A stretch of 64,000 nucleotides of DNA from positions 87,433-151,432 of the forward strand of contig CAJNBW010000004.1 in assembly GCA_905221105.1 (NCBI GenBank). The letters are read 5' to 3'. This stretch comes from a bacterium (GTDB lineage: Bacteria; Bacillota; Bacilli; Lactobacillales; Streptococcaceae). Within the stretch, counting starts at the first letter, position 1. Every line of letters begins with the position of its first letter. The translations under genes and the position numbers were made by a program. Positions 46,126-58,011 of this stretch are shown in pieces. Under the pieces are notes generated by a model that searched no databases, was not told the DNA's origin, and worked only from the letters and a program-made list of their open reading frames with translations.

Positions 46126-46381
46126 GCAAATCCTCCATCAAGTCTGAGACTGATTCAAAAGACTGGCTCATATTACGATTTTGATCTAAATCCGTTAATA
46201 CCTCTAGCAATTTCCGATTCTCGTCTAGTCTGACATCGAAAGGTAAACCCTGATATTGAATGGCCTGACGAAGGAAAATATTGATAGCTGTTGTCATATC
46301 CATTCCCAGATTATTAAACACCTGTTGGGCCTGCTCCTTAACCTCACTATCCAAACGGATGCTCATGCTCGTCTTTGACAT
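46118..46381 (-). CDS. DinJ/RelB-family antitoxin
   Basis: 87 residues. N-terminal ribbon-helix-helix (TSMSIRLDSEVKEQAQQVFN) with the DinJ-type LGMDMTTAINIFLRQAI, then an acidic C-terminal tail that wraps the toxin. First gene of the pair; such proteins repress their own operon with the toxin as corepressor. Its promoter is in the short gap after a terminator at 46414-46460. Confidence 0.92.
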   Translation of the reverse strand: MSKTSMSIRLDSEVKEQAQQVFNNLGMDMTTAINIFLRQAIQYQGLPFDVRLDENRKLLEVLTDLDQNRNMSQSFESVSDLMEDLRA

Positions 46382-46413
46382 ACTCTCACCCTCTTTCTAT
46401 TTATTATTTTAAC

Positions 46414-46460
46414 AAAAAAGAAGGCTAATGTAAATCTATTGGATATACATCAGCCTCTTT
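46414..46460 (-). terminator. Terminator after the second DUF262 gene
   Basis: 11-bp stem AGGCTGATGTA/TACATTAGCCT (one G:U) and TTTTTT on the minus strand. Confidence 0.85.
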
Positions 46461-46470
46461 AAATAGATGA

Positions 46471-48398
46471 TTATCGTTGTTCTGATGACTTATTTTCTAT
46501 AAAATGATTTACCCTAGTCAAGATCTCTTTTTCCAGTTCTGTTATTTGTTTCGGACCCCAACCAGAATCTTTTTTAGAAGTTATCTCTGCCATCATCTGT
46601 AATTTTAAACTTTGACGATAAAATATATCTTGCCATTGATTATACTTTGCAATTGGAACTAAATTTCCAAACTTCGAATTCTGACTATCTGTAATGATAC
46701 AAAGATTCCCGAAGGAGTGCAAAAATTTATCATCAATCTTTTCAACTATTTCATCACTATTTGGATGTTGTGGAAACCAGTGCTCTATGGAACGACGATA
46801 TGTAAACTTAAAATCTTCAAATTCAACGTTCGAATACTTTACTTTTAAATCCGAACAATTTTTCCATAAAACATAATCTATAAAATTGAAATCATAAACA
46901 CGAATGGCGCCATATCTTTTGATATTTCCATCCTTGTCAAACAAACTTTCCTCAGCATATCTCACTGCCATTTTCTCAAGAAAATCCTTAAACTGACTAG
47001 CGAATTCTGTTTGATTTAACTCTTCAATATGGTTAAACAAAAATTGCAAGATTCCATATAACCAACGACTATCACGATTAGCAGTAAAGGTCACAGCAAA
47101 CATAGATTGGAGCATTAAAATATCATCATTGAACTTTTCAAAAGAATTTTTATCATAATAATATTGAACAAATAAATCTCCTCCAGTTTTGTTATTATAA
47201 TCATTCCGATAAACTTTCTGCAGAAACCAATCATTTTCTTGTCTTCTATTATTAGTTTCTTGTGACATTCGTACAATCAAATTATCAAATATAAATTTTA
47301 ATTTCAATAAATTCCTAATAAATAATGTAACATCCTCTATACTTGTATTAACATTAGTTATATTTTCAAATGTTTCTAATAATTTCTTGTCATCTAGCTG
47401 TATATCAGAAGGAGGTACATTACCAAATGTTATATAATAAACGAAATATAAAAATGTTTCAAAGTTTATAATCGTTCTGTATTTTTCCACTTCATTCGTA
47501 TCTGATATTACTTTAACTGTTGTAGATTCTTTATTTTCTATACTAGACAATAGAGATTTCTTATTAGTCGACTGAACTTCTATTTGACTTAAGGACTTAT
47601 CAATATTTAAAAGAAAGCTATTCTGATAATTATTTCCTTTAATCCAATTCAAAGGAAATATTTTTTCTCTTTCTGCATCATGATGCTTTTTCTTTGCTTT
47701 TTTTGTAAATGCGTTGATGACCGGCTTATCAAATTCTGCACAGGCATCCCAGATTTTCGCAAATTTTTGTGCCATTTCTTTATCTTCACCAAATTTAGAC
47801 ATCATTTGTGCCTTAAGGATTTCATGAGCTTCTAGTTGTTCGCCTCGAGAGTTGAAACGTTCGAAATAAAGATTCAAATCTAAATCTTCAGGAAGTATAC
47901 TCCGAAAAATGATAACATTCTCAAAAAGATAATCAACGAAAGACTGAGAATCCAATTGGCGTTCTTCTAACACTTTTTTCAATGCGTCTTTAGCATGTCC
48001 ATAGCCTCTGGTCAACTCATTTTCATCGCCCTCTGAAATTTCTTGCTTAGTAAATAATTTTCGAATATTCTCATTTGATTTTTTCCGAGCTGGGAAGGTA
48101 AGATTGACAGCTTTCAATCTATCAAAACCAAACTCATGCTTCAAAGCTAAGGCAATCAAATTAAGGGCTGTTGTTCGTTGTTGCCCATCTATGATTTTGA
48201 AAAGGTCTTTCTCTTTATCAACAACTAATGTTCCAATATAATAATTGTCTCTATTTCTTGAAAAGCATCTGCTACGTCGTTCAATAACTGCTCAATTTCA
48301 TCATAAGTCCAAGCAAAATTTCTCTGATAAAGAGGAATGGCATAGGTATCTTCATTTAACAAACGATTAACTGATAAGCTTATATGTGTTTCTACCAT
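46471..48398 (-). pseudogene. DUF262/DUF1524 protein (GmrSD-like nuclease), broken by a one-base deletion
   Basis: Reading from the ATG at 48398 gives a DUF262 start (SLSVNRLLNEDTYAIPLYQ, then RNFAWTYDE) that runs into a stop after about 55 codons. The downstream frame carries NYYIGTLVV and IDGQQRTTAL, then 560 residues with a C-terminal DUF1524 HNH-type motif (RRSIEHWFPQHPN; HSFGNLCII...N). The frames meet near 48257-48260, where CAAGAAAT would need one extra A. Restored, the protein would be about 642 residues. Intact relatives are NTP-dependent nucleases acting on modified phage DNA. Its start overlaps the upstream DUF262 gene by 7 bp. A distal product from an internal start is possible but would lack the N-terminal motif. 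Confidence 0.8.
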
Positions 48399-49702
48399 TT
48401 ATCTTTTTCCTCTTCTATAATCTTATCCACAGTATAATTTTCAAATAATTCTCTATCTATCTTGACCATGAAATCATTCGGAGTGACAGCATGAGATAAA
48501 AGTTGAAATAGCTTTTGAACCTCTTTTTGTCTAAATCTTCCACCAGCGGCATAGTTCCCAACAGTTGCATCATATATGGCTTTAGACTTAACTCGAGGGT
48601 AGTAAGACCAAATAAACAAGGTTTCTACTATCTCCTTTGATAGCTCCTCTTTTCCAAATCTATCTGCGAAAAGCGAGCAAATATTTAGGAATATATTGTG
48701 TCATTTGAGATAGCGTCCTTTTGAGCTATTGTAAATGTTTAACATACCTTCTAGGTAAGCCAAATTTTGTTCTTCCTTCTCTGACTCATTAAAGAATCCT
48801 AACTTTTTATTTAAAAATTTTTTATGAACTCTAATAGTTTCATGAGCAGATTCAATATACTCAAAAAATTTACTTCCATCAATGATTGGCATAGTAATGG
48901 ACATAGGGAGTTTTTCAATATGACGATACAATTCTAAGTATGGAAAGTTCTGATTCAAATCAACGCCTTTAAAGTCGTCAATAAAATCCTCTGTAAAACG
49001 GAGATAAGATCCATAACGCTTGTTTGTTAATCCTGTTTCTCCTCGCGACCAACGTCTCATACGAAAAAGATGTTTATCAAATAACTCTTTGAGACTTAAC
49101 TCTTTATCCTCTACAAATTGCTCCCACTTTTCAACAATTCTTTCATCTTCGGAATCTTGCTTACGAAGATGATAGGCTTTGAGCAAATCATGAGGTTCTA
49201 GAGATTTTCCACGATTATTCTGAGAATCAAATAACTGAAAAGCTTCTGATAATCGTTCTTGGGGCATAGTAATCACAAAGACAGCACAGTTTTCCAATAA
49301 AAAGTTGCAAATATCTTTTGCCTGATTTTCCCCAACTAATTGAGTCAAATTTTTCCACTCATTATAATTTTCACTCGCATGATAGCAAGATATCTCTCCA
49401 AATTCAGCACTCAACAGTTGACTAGCACCCTTATAATTCTCTAATCTATCTAATAAATGAAGAAACAAAGAAATTGAAATTAGCCGTTGCTGTCCATCAA
49501 CAATATCTTTAAATCCATCATTTTCATGTAAAATAACGGAGCCAATCTGATATTCCTTTTTCCCCATAGCATCTCGTAAATCATAAAAAAGATTACGGAT
49601 ATGTTTTCTGTTCCATTTATAAGGTCTTTGATAAGAAGGAATCCGCAAATCCCCTTCTTTCAATAGTTCTCCAACCTTTTTAGAAGTAAATTGAATACTC
49701 AT
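48392..49702 (-). pseudogene. DUF262 protein (GmrS-like), broken by an in-frame TGA
   Basis: The ATG at 49702 opens a frame with LRIPSYQRPYKWNRKH and IVDGQQRLISISLFLHLL, the DUF262 DGQQR signature. A TGA at 48701-48703 stops it after 333 codons. The same frame then continues with SLFADRFGKEEL, IVETLFIWSYYPRVKS and TPNDF to a TAG at 48392, the C-terminal helical part expected for DUF262 proteins. Without the stop it would be 436 residues. It has no DUF1524 domain and pairs with the following DUF262/DUF1524 gene. Seven bases after the WYL regulator gene. Confidence 0.8.
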
Positions 49703-49709
49703 TTTATCC

Positions 49710-50660
49710 TCATTTATATTTATCTATCATTTCTTGAACTATTCGCTTCATATCCTCTACTAAAATCCGAGGAGACAAAACAGTAACTGCTTCCCCTTGT
49801 CCCAGCAACCAGCGTTTAAGACCCGGTGTAAGCTGACTTTCAAACTGAAAATGAGTCCAATCGCCATTTTTCCCAACTATTTTTGCATTTGGAAATTGAT
49901 CCATCACAATCGTCGGATCATTCAAATACTCGATCTCAATACTGATTTTCTTCCCGATAAAAGCATCCACTCTCTCGTTACGAATGTCGCCATCTCTAAA
50001 TTTATCTCGATAAGGAATAGAGGGTTTCTCTATACCACTAAGAGACCAGGACTGGATACGGTCTACTCTTAAAGTAATATAAGTCTCATACTTCAACTGG
50101 TAAACAACCAGATAGAAATAATGACTATCATAGTAAAGAGAGACTGGTAAAATAGTCTGCCTCTTAGAAGACTCAGAATAAGGTTTTTGATAGACAATAT
50201 CTAGAACCTGTTCATGCAAAATAGCTTCTGATAAATTCCATATTTTCCCTATTCTATTTTGCTGATCCGTTAAAGGAGCATAATTAAGCTTTTCACTACC
50301 AATGATCTGCTCAATTTCTTTCTGGTCATCACGAGGAACTAAAATCAGTAAATTTTTTAGTAAGCTATCAATTTCTGGCCGATTCAGTGCTCGATTTTCC
50401 AATAAAATCTTTGAAATAACGAGTATATCCCTTTTATTAAAAACTGACTTACTTGCTAAACAATACTTATTCGTCTTACGGTTATAAAGCAAATCTCCAC
50501 TATAACTGGTGTTACTAGATAAAATATCACGGAATAGCGAAAAATCTCTCTGTATCGTCTTTTCACTAACCGCAAATTCCTGAGCCAGTTGCTTTTTTCC
50601 TAGTGAAGTACCTAACTGTAAACGTAAAAAAATTGTTAGTAGTCTCTCTTGATCATTCAT
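49710..50660 (-). CDS. WYL-domain transcriptional regulator
   Basis: 316 residues from the ATG at 50660 (AAGGAA upstream); a TTG two codons earlier is unnecessary. N-terminal winged helix (about 1-60: GTSLGKKQLAQEFAVSEKTIQRDF), a central WYL domain (about 125-205: ILPVSLYYDSHYFYLVVY, then TLRVDRI) and a C-terminal WCX-like extension. WYL proteins often repress anti-phage operons and respond to nucleic acid ligands. It is directly upstream of, and probably cotranscribed with, the two DUF262 genes. It appears intact although its likely targets are broken. Confidence 0.88.
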   Translation of the reverse strand: MNDQERLLTIFLRLQLGTSLGKKQLAQEFAVSEKTIQRDFSLFRDILSSNTSYSGDLLYNRKTNKYCLASKSVFNKRDILVISKILLENRALNRPEIDSLLKNLLILVPRDDQKEIEQIIGSEKLNYAPLTDQQNRIGKIWNLSEAILHEQVLDIVYQKPYSESSKRQTILPVSLYYDSHYFYLVVYQLKYETYITLRVDRIQSWSLSGIEKPSIPYRDKFRDGDIRNERVDAFIGKKISIEIEYLNDPTIVMDQFPNAKIVGKNGDWTHFQFESQLTPGLKRWLLGQGEAVTVLSPRILVEDMKRIVQEMIDKYK

Positions 50661-50769
50661 CTGCAATTTCCTTCTACATATTATTCAAACAATATCATTT
50701 CTAGTATATTATTATCACTTCTATAGTCTAACTAGCACTTTATATTCAAAACGATTAAAGTAAAATAAA

Positions 50770-51291
50770 CTAGCCCTTAGGTGATTGCAACTGTACCACT
50801 ATGCCAGATTCGAAGAACTCAACTACGGATTCATCGATATTTTTTAAGTCTTCGGGTAAGCAGTCTGAATATACAATGAAGAGTCTGCCTCTTTTCTTAT
50901 TCTCTTTGAATTGCTGCATCCAGTATTCCTGTACCCTTTGATCAGCCTCTCCCAAAAGTTGAACTCCCTCCAGAAAAATCAAGTCATACTCTGTATGCTC
51001 CATTTGAAGTTTTATCCATTGACTATGTTTAGAAAAAATCAAATTATCTCTCACTCGATAATATCCAAGTGATGCTATTGGAGTAGCAGGTTTTATTTTA
51101 GTTAACGTATAAAACAAATGCCATCTGTCAGTCTCTGAAATACCGCAAATGTAAATACATTGAGAATCTTCTTTTAAGTCTATTTGTGGGAATCCGGTCC
51201 AATCACTCCCATCATCTTTCAAGCTTTTTTCAAAATTGTAAATTTGCTCTTCAATTGACACGTTAGAATTTAAAATTCCTTGATCCACCAT
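50770..51291 (-). CDS. DnaA-like AAA+ remnant protein lacking the P-loop
   Basis: 173 residues. The second half aligns by eye with the DnaA AAA+ core: YDLIFLEGVQLLGEAD matches the DnaA Walker B region (DVLLIDDIQFLAGKE), IVYSDCLPEDLKNIDESVVEFFESG matches sensor 1 and the arginine-finger stretch, and VVQLQSP matches the strand that follows. Where DnaA has the P-loop GGVGLGKTH this protein has GISETDRWH, and the Walker B acids are replaced, so it should not hydrolyse ATP. It ends before the lid and DNA-binding domains. A role as a DnaA/Hda-like binding partner is conjecture. Upstream of the WYL gene, downstream of polC. Confidence 0.6.
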   Translation of the reverse strand: MVDQGILNSNVSIEEQIYNFEKSLKDDGSDWTGFPQIDLKEDSQCIYICGISETDRWHLFYTLTKIKPATPIASLGYYRVRDNLIFSKHSQWIKLQMEHTEYDLIFLEGVQLLGEADQRVQEYWMQQFKENKKRGRLFIVYSDCLPEDLKNIDESVVEFFESGIVVQLQSPKG

Positions 51292-51331
51292 ATTATACTC
51301 TCTTTTCTATTATTTTTAAGAGAATTATAAC

Positions 51332-51361
51332 AAATCAAGTGGACATATTTTGTCCACTTGA
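51332..51361 (-). terminator. Strong inverted repeat after polC
   Basis: 12-bp arms ATCAAGTGGACA/TGTCCACTTGAT with a short AT loop, followed by TTTGTTATAAT on the minus strand. It may end polC transcripts; the TATAAT (51324-51329) next to it could be the -10 of the downstream gene. Confidence 0.7.
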
Positions 51362-51378
51362 TCAAAATAAGCAATTTT

Positions 51379-54300
51379 TTAAAACAACTCATCAAACAAA
51401 CTCAACTGGTTATCCTCTGGCATATTGCCCAGAATCCCCATTTCATCCATCTTTTCAACCAATGTTGATGAGAGTCCACCACGTTTGCGTAGTTCTGTTT
51501 TAGAGAGGAATTCTCCCTCTTCACGCGCTCGCACCAACTGCTTGGCAACGTTCTCACCCAGACCATCCATTGCTACAAATGGCGGGATGAGGGTATCCCC
51601 ATCGATAAGGAACTCTGTCGCCTGACTACGGTAGAGGTCGAGTTTTCCAAACTTGAAACCACGCTCCCACATCTCATTGACAATCTCAAGAGTGGTATAG
51701 AGGTCAATTTCCACATTAGAAGCTTCATTGTTCTTCCGTTTTTCAGCAATTTCTTCCATTCTGCGCTTGATAGCATCCAAGCCCGCACCCATGGTCTTGA
51801 TATCAAAGGCCTTGGCGCGGATTGAGAAGTAAGCACAATAATAATAAATGGGATGATGAACCTTGAAGTAGGCCACACGCAAGGCCATCATAACGTAGGC
51901 TGCCGCATGGGCTTTAGGGAACATATACTTGATTTTCCCACAGGACTCGATATACCACTCTGGCACCTTATTAGCCTTCATGGCTTCGATGTAGCCATTT
52001 CGCTCCTCTTCGGAAATCTTCAGCCACAAACCTTTACGCACCCGTTCCATGATAGTAAAGGCCATCTTAGGCTCGAGCCCAGCATGCATGAGGTAAACCA
52101 TGATATCGTCCCGACAACCAATAACGGTTGATAGGTCCGCAATTCCTTGCTTGATTAAATCCTGGGCATTTCCCAACCAAACGTCAGTACCGTGGGACAA
52201 CCCTGACAACTGCAGCAACTCCGCAAAGGTCGTTGGATGCGTCTCGTCTACCATTCCACGTACGAAGTTGGTTCCAAATTCTGGAATTCCAAGCATACCC
52301 GTCGGCGTTCCGATTTGCTCAGGTGTTACCCCTAACACATCAGTCCCTGAAAAGAGGGCCATCACGCCTTCGTCATCCATAGGGATTTCATTAGGATCAA
52401 TCCCAGACAAGTCCTGCAGTTTCCGAATCATGGTCGGATCATCATGCCCCAGCACATCGAGTTTGAGGACATTCTCATCGATATCGTGGAAGTTAAAGTG
52501 AGTGGTCTGCCATTCAGCCGTCACGTCATCCGCTGGATACTGGACAGGCGTAAAGTCGTAGACATCCATGTAGTTAGGAATAACAACAATTCCCCCCGGG
52601 TGTTGTCCCGTTGTCCGCTTGACACCAGCAGCACCTTGGGCGAGGCGTTCCACCTCTGCATCACGATAGAACTTGCCGTAATCACGCTCGTAGCCCTTTA
52701 CAAATCCATAGGCAGTCTTAGCAGCCACCGTACCAACCGTTCCTGCACGAAAGGCATACTCCTCACCAAAGATATCACGCACATCCAAGTGGGCGCTAGA
52801 CTGGTCTTCTCCCGAGAAGTTCAAGTCAATATCGGGAACCTTGTCCCCATCAAAACCGAGGAAGGTCTCAAACGGAATATCCTGCCCATTTTTACTGAGT
52901 TTGTGACCACAGTTTGGACAATCCTTATTAGGCATATCAAAACCTGAACCGTACGAACCATCTGTGATAAACTCGCTATACTGACACTGTCCACAGACAT
53001 AGTGAGGAGAGAGAGGATTAACCTCCGTAATCCCAATCATAGTCGCAACGAAACTGGAACCGACAGACCCACGAGAACCAACCAAGTAGCCCCGTTCATT
53101 GGAACGTTGCACCAGCATCTGCGATGCCAGATAAATCACGGCAAATCCATTCCCCAGAATAGAAGTCAATTCTTTTTCAATCCGCAAATCAACGATATCT
53201 GGCAACGGATTTCCATAAATCTCAAAAGCTTTCTTATAGGTCAATTCAGCAACCGTTTCTTCAGCCTTATCGATAAATGGCGTGTACAAGTCACCTTTTA
53301 CAACTTCAACAGGTTCAAAGGTCTCTGCCAAGGCATTAGTGTTTTCAATAACCAGTTTACGAGCCAAATCCTCTCCCAAGAAGGCAAATTCATCCAACAT
53401 CTCATTGGTTGTTCTAAAATGAGCTTTTGGGAGAGGAGCTGGTTGGGCATGCTCACCGTGACCAATGGTACGGTTAATCATCGCTCCCTGACCCAAACTA
53501 CGAACAATAATTTCACGATAAATTTCTTCTTCCGGTTCGATATAGTGGACATTTCCCGTAGCCAGAACAGGCTTACCAAGACGGTCTCCAACTTCTATTA
53601 AACTCTTGATAATGGTCTGGAGTTCTTCCATATCCTTGACCTGCTCTTTAGCAACCAAGGGAGCATAGATAGCCGGTGGCATGACCTCGATAAAGTCATA
53701 ATACTTGGCCACCTCAACCGCCGCATCCACACCTTGAGAAACGACTGCATCAAAAACTTCACCTTCTGCACAGGCTGATCCTAAAATCAAGCCCTCTCGA
53801 TGGGCATCTAGAACCGTTCTCGGAATCCGTGGTACCCCTTCAAAATACTTGGTATTAGACAAAGAAACCAGTTTAAAGATATTTTTTAGACCTACCTGAT
53901 TCTTGACATAAATAGTCGCATGCTTGATTCGAGCTTTTTTATAAGAGTCTGGACTAATCAAATCAATGTTGAGTCTAGCTAGATCAGTCACACCATGTTT
54001 TTCTGTCACCTCTTTTATAAAAATGAAAAGTAGACGACCAGTCGCTTCCGCATCGTAGTTGGCCATGTGGTGATGTTCCAAGGCCACACCAAAACGCTTA
54101 GTCAAAGGTCCCAAACCATGACGTTTATACTCAGGATAGAGATTTCTAGCAAACTCCAGCGTATCAATAACTGGTTGGCTAATCCTTGGAAGACCATGAC
54201 GCTCATAATTGGCATTCATAAAGCCAACGTCAAAGGTCGCATTGTGGGCGACTAAGACTGTATCCTTACAAAATTCTTGGAATTCTTGCAAAACTTGTTC

Positions 54301-55770
54301 CAGTGGTTTGGCATTTTTGACATGATCATCTGTAATTCCAGTCAACTCCGTGGTAAAGGCTGACAAGGGATGCCCAGGATTGATAAATTCATCAAATTCA
54401 GCAATGACATTCCCCTTGTACATCTTAGAAGCCGCAACCTGAATCAAATCATTATAGATGGCTGATAGACCCGTCGTTTCCACGTCAAAAACCACATAGG
54501 TAGCTTCTGACAAGTCCATCTCCACTTCGTTATAGACGATAGGGACACGGTCCTCTACAATATTGGCTTCCATTCCATAAATCAGCTTAATTCCCGCTTT
54601 CTTAGCCGCCTTATAGCCGTGTGGGAAGGATTGAACATTCCCGTGGTCCGTGATGGCAACAGCCTTGTGTCCCCACTTAGCAGCTGTCGCAACGATTTCT
54701 TCAACCTCTGGCAGAGCATCCATGGTCGACATGTTAGTATGGGCATGAAACTCAACCCGGCGCTCACCTTCTGGCATCAAATCCTTCCGCTCATAGTGAA
54801 CAACCTCCTGCACATCCTGCACGTTCATTGTCAAATCGCGTGTGAAGTTATTCATCTCCACATTCCCACGCACTCGGAGCCAAGAATTCTTCTTGATGAG
54901 GTCAAATTTCTGAGCCTCTTCCTCATTTTTAACCCACTTTTGCATAGAAAAACTTGAAGTGTAGTCCGTCATTTTAAAGTTGATTAAAACACGACCTGTT
55001 CTGGTCACTTTTTGCTCCACATCAAAAACAACCCCTTCAAAGACCAGACGATTTTCCTCCGTCGTCACTTCGATCATAGGAGTAATCTCCGCCTTATCTA
55101 GCTTTGGCTTAGCCGCAGCCTTTTTGGCCTGAAAATCAAAGGCTGGTTTCTCTTCCGCTGGAGGAGGTGCCATCTGTTCCAGTTGCTCCATAGCACGGAG
55201 CGCTTCCTCATTGGCAGCTTGAACAATCTGCTCATTTTCAGCATGAAAGGCTTCTTCCTGCTCTTGAGTCAGCACATCATTCTTCTCTACTTGACAGTTA
55301 AAAGTAGGAAAACCAAATTTTTCAAGTTGTTTAGCTAAATTAGGAAGATGATTTTTCTTAAAATGTTCCTTATCAATCGCCTCTGAGCCTTCAATAAAGA
55401 GTTGATTGCCCTCAGCACGAACTTGCAAATTCTGATAAAGAGTTTTAAAGCCTTGACTAGCACACGGCCCTTCAGAAAAAGCCTCTCTATAATAGGCTTG
55501 TAAGAGTTGATTTGAAAATTCTTGAGACAGAGCCTTGATTTCAAAAATAGCTTTATTTCCTGTCTTAGAAAATTCCTCACTCAAACTCTTCTTTAATTCT
55601 AAAAAGATTTCAATCGGTAAAATATTAGAAAATACGAAATGAAACTCCCATACCTTACTAATTTTATGAACAACAACTCGCTCAATATCGGCCTGTGATA
55701 AAGCAGGATCCTGTCTCATTTCAGCAGGCATTCCCAGTTGATTCATCAAAATTTCAAAACTATTTGACAT
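51379..55770 (-). CDS. polC: DNA polymerase III alpha subunit, PolC type
   Basis: Replicative polymerase of low-GC Gram-positives, with built-in 3'-5' proofreading. 1,463 residues. Order: N-terminal domain (1-~235), OB-fold, PHP domain ([18 protein letters not shown] near 340) split by a DnaQ-like exonuclease ([11 protein letters not shown] near 430), the zinc finger CGQCQYSEF with CPNC, and the polymerase palm with [10 protein letters not shown]. It ends with a clamp-binding [13 protein letters not shown] at 55770. The gene is intact and single. Confidence 0.98.
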   Translation of the reverse strand: MSNSFEILMNQLGMPAEMRQDPALSQADIERVVVHKISKVWEFHFVFSNILPIEIFLELKKSLSEEFSKTGNKAIFEIKALSQEFSNQLLQAYYREAFSEGPCASQGFKTLYQNLQVRAEGNQLFIEGSEAIDKEHFKKNHLPNLAKQLEKFGFPTFNCQVEKNDVLTQEQEEAFHAENEQIVQAANEEALRAMEQLEQMAPPPAEEKPAFDFQAKKAAAKPKLDKAEITPMIEVTTEENRLVFEGVVFDVEQKVTRTGRVLINFKMTDYTSSFSMQKWVKNEEEAQKFDLIKKNSWLRVRGNVEMNNFTRDLTMNVQDVQEVVHYERKDLMPEGERRVEFHAHTNMSTMDALPEVEEIVATAAKWGHKAVAITDHGNVQSFPHGYKAAKKAGIKLIYGMEANIVEDRVPIVYNEVEMDLSEATYVVFDVETTGLSAIYNDLIQVAASKMYKGNVIAEFDEFINPGHPLSAFTTELTGITDDHVKNAKPLEQVLQEFQEFCKDTVLVAHNATFDVGFMNANYERHGLPRISQPVIDTLEFARNLYPEYKRHGLGPLTKRFGVALEHHHMANYDAEATGRLLFIFIKEVTEKHGVTDLARLNIDLISPDSYKKARIKHATIYVKNQVGLKNIFKLVSLSNTKYFEGVPRIPRTVLDAHREGLILGSACAEGEVFDAVVSQGVDAAVEVAKYYDFIEVMPPAIYAPLVAKEQVKDMEELQTIIKSLIEVGDRLGKPVLATGNVHYIEPEEEIYREIIVRSLGQGAMINRTIGHGEHAQPAPLPKAHFRTTNEMLDEFAFLGEDLARKLVIENTNALAETFEPVEVVKGDLYTPFIDKAEETVAELTYKKAFEIYGNPLPDIVDLRIEKELTSILGNGFAVIYLASQMLVQRSNERGYLVGSRGSVGSSFVATMIGITEVNPLSPHYVCGQCQYSEFITDGSYGSGFDMPNKDCPNCGHKLSKNGQDIPFETFLGFDGDKVPDIDLNFSGEDQSSAHLDVRDIFGEEYAFRAGTVGTVAAKTAYGFVKGYERDYGKFYRDAEVERLAQGAAGVKRTTGQHPGGIVVIPNYMDVYDFTPVQYPADDVTAEWQTTHFNFHDIDENVLKLDVLGHDDPTMIRKLQDLSGIDPNEIPMDDEGVMALFSGTDVLGVTPEQIGTPTGMLGIPEFGTNFVRGMVDETHPTTFAELLQLSGLSHGTDVWLGNAQDLIKQGIADLSTVIGCRDDIMVYLMHAGLEPKMAFTIMERVRKGLWLKISEEERNGYIEAMKANKVPEWYIESCGKIKYMFPKAHAAAYVMMALRVAYFKVHHPIYYYCAYFSIRAKAFDIKTMGAGLDAIKRRMEEIAEKRKNNEASNVEIDLYTTLEIVNEMWERGFKFGKLDLYRSQATEFLIDGDTLIPPFVAMDGLGENVAKQLVRAREEGEFLSKTELRKRGGLSSTLVEKMDEMGILGNMPEDNQLSLFDELF

Positions 55771-55830
55771 TCATTTTCCTCACATTATTCTCCTACTATT
55801 TTACCATATTTAGAGGTATTTTCTAAAGAC

Positions 55831-55858
55831 AAAAGGAAGCCACTAAGTGACTTCCTTC
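55831..55858 (-). terminator. Terminator of fusA
   Basis: 9-bp stem GGAAGTCAC/GTGGCTTCC (one G:U or mismatch) with a TTA loop and TTTT tail on the minus strand. Confidence 0.82.
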
Positions 55859-55873
55859 TAGAGTGAGGACAGA

Positions 55874-57955
55874 TTAGTCTTCACCTTTGTTTTTCTTAAT
55901 GATTTCTTCTTGTACTGACTTAGGTACATCTTCGTAGTGGTCAAATACCATCATGAATGTACCACGTCCTTGAGATGCAGAACGAAGAACTGTTGCGTAA
56001 CCGAACATTTCAGCAAGTGGAACGTAAGCACGAACGATTTGGCTGTTACCGTGTGCTTCCATACCATCTACACGTCCACGACGAGCAGTTACGTGACCCA
56101 TAACATCACCAAGGTTTTCTTCTGGAACAGTGATTGTTACAAGCATCATTGGTTCAAGGATAGCTGGTTGTGCTGATTTAGCAGCTTCTTTAAGAGCAAG
56201 TGAAGCCGCGATCTTGAAGGCAGTTTCAGATGAGTCGACATCGTGGTATGAACCATCGTAAAGCTTAGCTTTAACGTCAACCATTGGGTAACCTGCAAGT
56301 ACACCGTTAGCCATAGATTCTACCAAACCTTTTTCAACCGCTGGGATAAATTCACGAGGAACCACACCACCGACGATTGCGTTTTCGAATTCGAAACCTT
56401 TACCTTCTTCGTTTGGAGTAAATTCAATCCATACATCACCGAATTGACCTTTACCACCCGACTGACGTTTGAAGAATCCACGTGCTTGAGTAGAAGCGCG
56501 GAATGTTTCACGGTAAGATACTTGAGGAGCACCTACGTTTGCTTCAACTTTGAACTCACGACGCATACGGTCAACAAGGACGTCAAGGTGAAGCTCACCC
56601 ATACCTGAGATAACTGTTTCACCAGTTTCAACGTTTGTTTCAACGCGGAATGTTGGATCTTCTTCAGCCAATTTTTGAAGGGCGATACCCATCTTATCTT
56701 GGTCAGCTTTAGATTTTGGCTCAACCATCAATTGGATAACTGGTTCTGGAACGTTGATTGACTCAAGGATGATTTTAGCTTTTTCATCTGTCAATGAGTC
56801 ACCAGTTGTAGTATCTTTCAAACCAACGGCAGCAGCGATATCACCTGAGTAAACAGTGTCGATTTCTTGACGGCTGTTAGCGTGCATTTGAAGGATACGT
56901 CCGATACGCTCACGTTTACCTTTAGAAGTGTTCAATACGTAAGAACCTGATTGAAGAACACCTGAGTAAACACGGAAGAATGTCAAACGACCTACGAATG
57001 GGTCTGTCATGATCTTGAAGGCAAGAGCTGCAAATGGCTCTTCGTCAGATGCTGGACGAGTTTCTTCTTCGTCTGTATCTGGGTTGATACCTTTGATTGC
57101 TGGGATGTCAAGTGGGCTTGGAAGGTAGTCGATAACCGCATCAAGCATCAATTGAACACCTTTGTTCTTGAAGGCAGAACCACACAATACTGGGAAGAAT
57201 TCAACGTTGATAGTCGCTTTACGGATACCAGCTTTCAATTCTTCGTTAGTGATTTCTTCACCTTCGAGGTATTTCATCATCAATTCTTCATCAGTTTCAG
57301 CAACTGCTTCAACCAATTTTTCACGGTATTCTTGAGCTTGGTCAAGGTATTCAGCTGGAATATCTTCTTCAAGGATATCTGTACCAAGGTCGTTAGTATA
57401 GATTTCAGCTTTCATCTTGATCAAGTCGATGATACCACGGAAGTCATCTTCAGAACCGATTGGCAATTGGATTGGGTGTGCATTTGCTTGAAGACGATCG
57501 TGAAGTGTGCTTACAGAGTAAAGGAAGTCAGCACCGATTTTATCCATTTTGTTGGCAAATACGATACGTGGAACTCCGTACTCAGTTGCTTGACGCCAAA
57601 CTGTTTCAGTTTGAGGCTCAACACCTGATTGTGAGTCAAGAACGGTAACCGCACCATCCAATACACGAAGAGAACGTTGTACTTCGATTGTGAAGTCCAC
57701 GTGTCCTGGTGTGTCGATGATATTTACGCGGTGGTTGTTCCATTGAGCTGTTGTCGCAGCAGATGTGATAGTGATACCACGTTCTTGCTCTTGCTCCATC
57801 CAGTCCATTTGTGACGCACCTTCGTGAGTTTCACCGATTTTGTGGATTTTACCAGTGTAGTAAAGAATACGCTCAGTAGTTGTTGTTTTACCAGCATCGA
57901 CGTGAGCCATGATACCGATATTACGAGTTTTTTCAAGTGAAAATTCGCGTGCCAT
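55874..57955 (-). CDS. fusA: Elongation factor G
   Basis: Ribosomal translocase GTPase. 693 residues, five domains. P-loop AHVDAGKT (17-24), [12 protein letters not shown], and the domain [17 protein letters not shown] at 57955 in a typical Gram-positive context. Third gene of the str operon, but an intrinsic terminator-like hairpin and an extended -10 (TGTTATAAT, TATAAT at 57993-57998) precede it, so it may also have its own promoter. Confidence 0.98.
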   Translation of the reverse strand: MAREFSLEKTRNIGIMAHVDAGKTTTTERILYYTGKIHKIGETHEGASQMDWMEQEQERGITITSAATTAQWNNHRVNIIDTPGHVDFTIEVQRSLRVLDGAVTVLDSQSGVEPQTETVWRQATEYGVPRIVFANKMDKIGADFLYSVSTLHDRLQANAHPIQLPIGSEDDFRGIIDLIKMKAEIYTNDLGTDILEEDIPAEYLDQAQEYREKLVEAVAETDEELMMKYLEGEEITNEELKAGIRKATINVEFFPVLCGSAFKNKGVQLMLDAVIDYLPSPLDIPAIKGINPDTDEEETRPASDEEPFAALAFKIMTDPFVGRLTFFRVYSGVLQSGSYVLNTSKGKRERIGRILQMHANSRQEIDTVYSGDIAAAVGLKDTTTGDSLTDEKAKIILESINVPEPVIQLMVEPKSKADQDKMGIALQKLAEEDPTFRVETNVETGETVISGMGELHLDVLVDRMRREFKVEANVGAPQVSYRETFRASTQARGFFKRQSGGKGQFGDVWIEFTPNEEGKGFEFENAIVGGVVPREFIPAVEKGLVESMANGVLAGYPMVDVKAKLYDGSYHDVDSSETAFKIAASLALKEAAKSAQPAILEPMMLVTITVPEENLGDVMGHVTARRGRVDGMEAHGNSQIVRAYVPLAEMFGYATVLRSASQGRGTFMMVFDHYEDVPKSVQEEIIKKNKGED

Positions 57956-58011
57956 GAGGTTTATTTCTCCTATTTATTTTGATTTCTATTCTATTATAAC
58001 ACGATTTTAAT

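Noticed and set aside
48697..48720. Compensating frameshifts in place of the TGA in the DUF262-only gene
   Set aside because: The shifted frame (TLSQMTQYIPKYLLAF) looks plausible but ends in a stop soon after, while the original frame continues with family-like sequence, so a single nonsense change is simpler.
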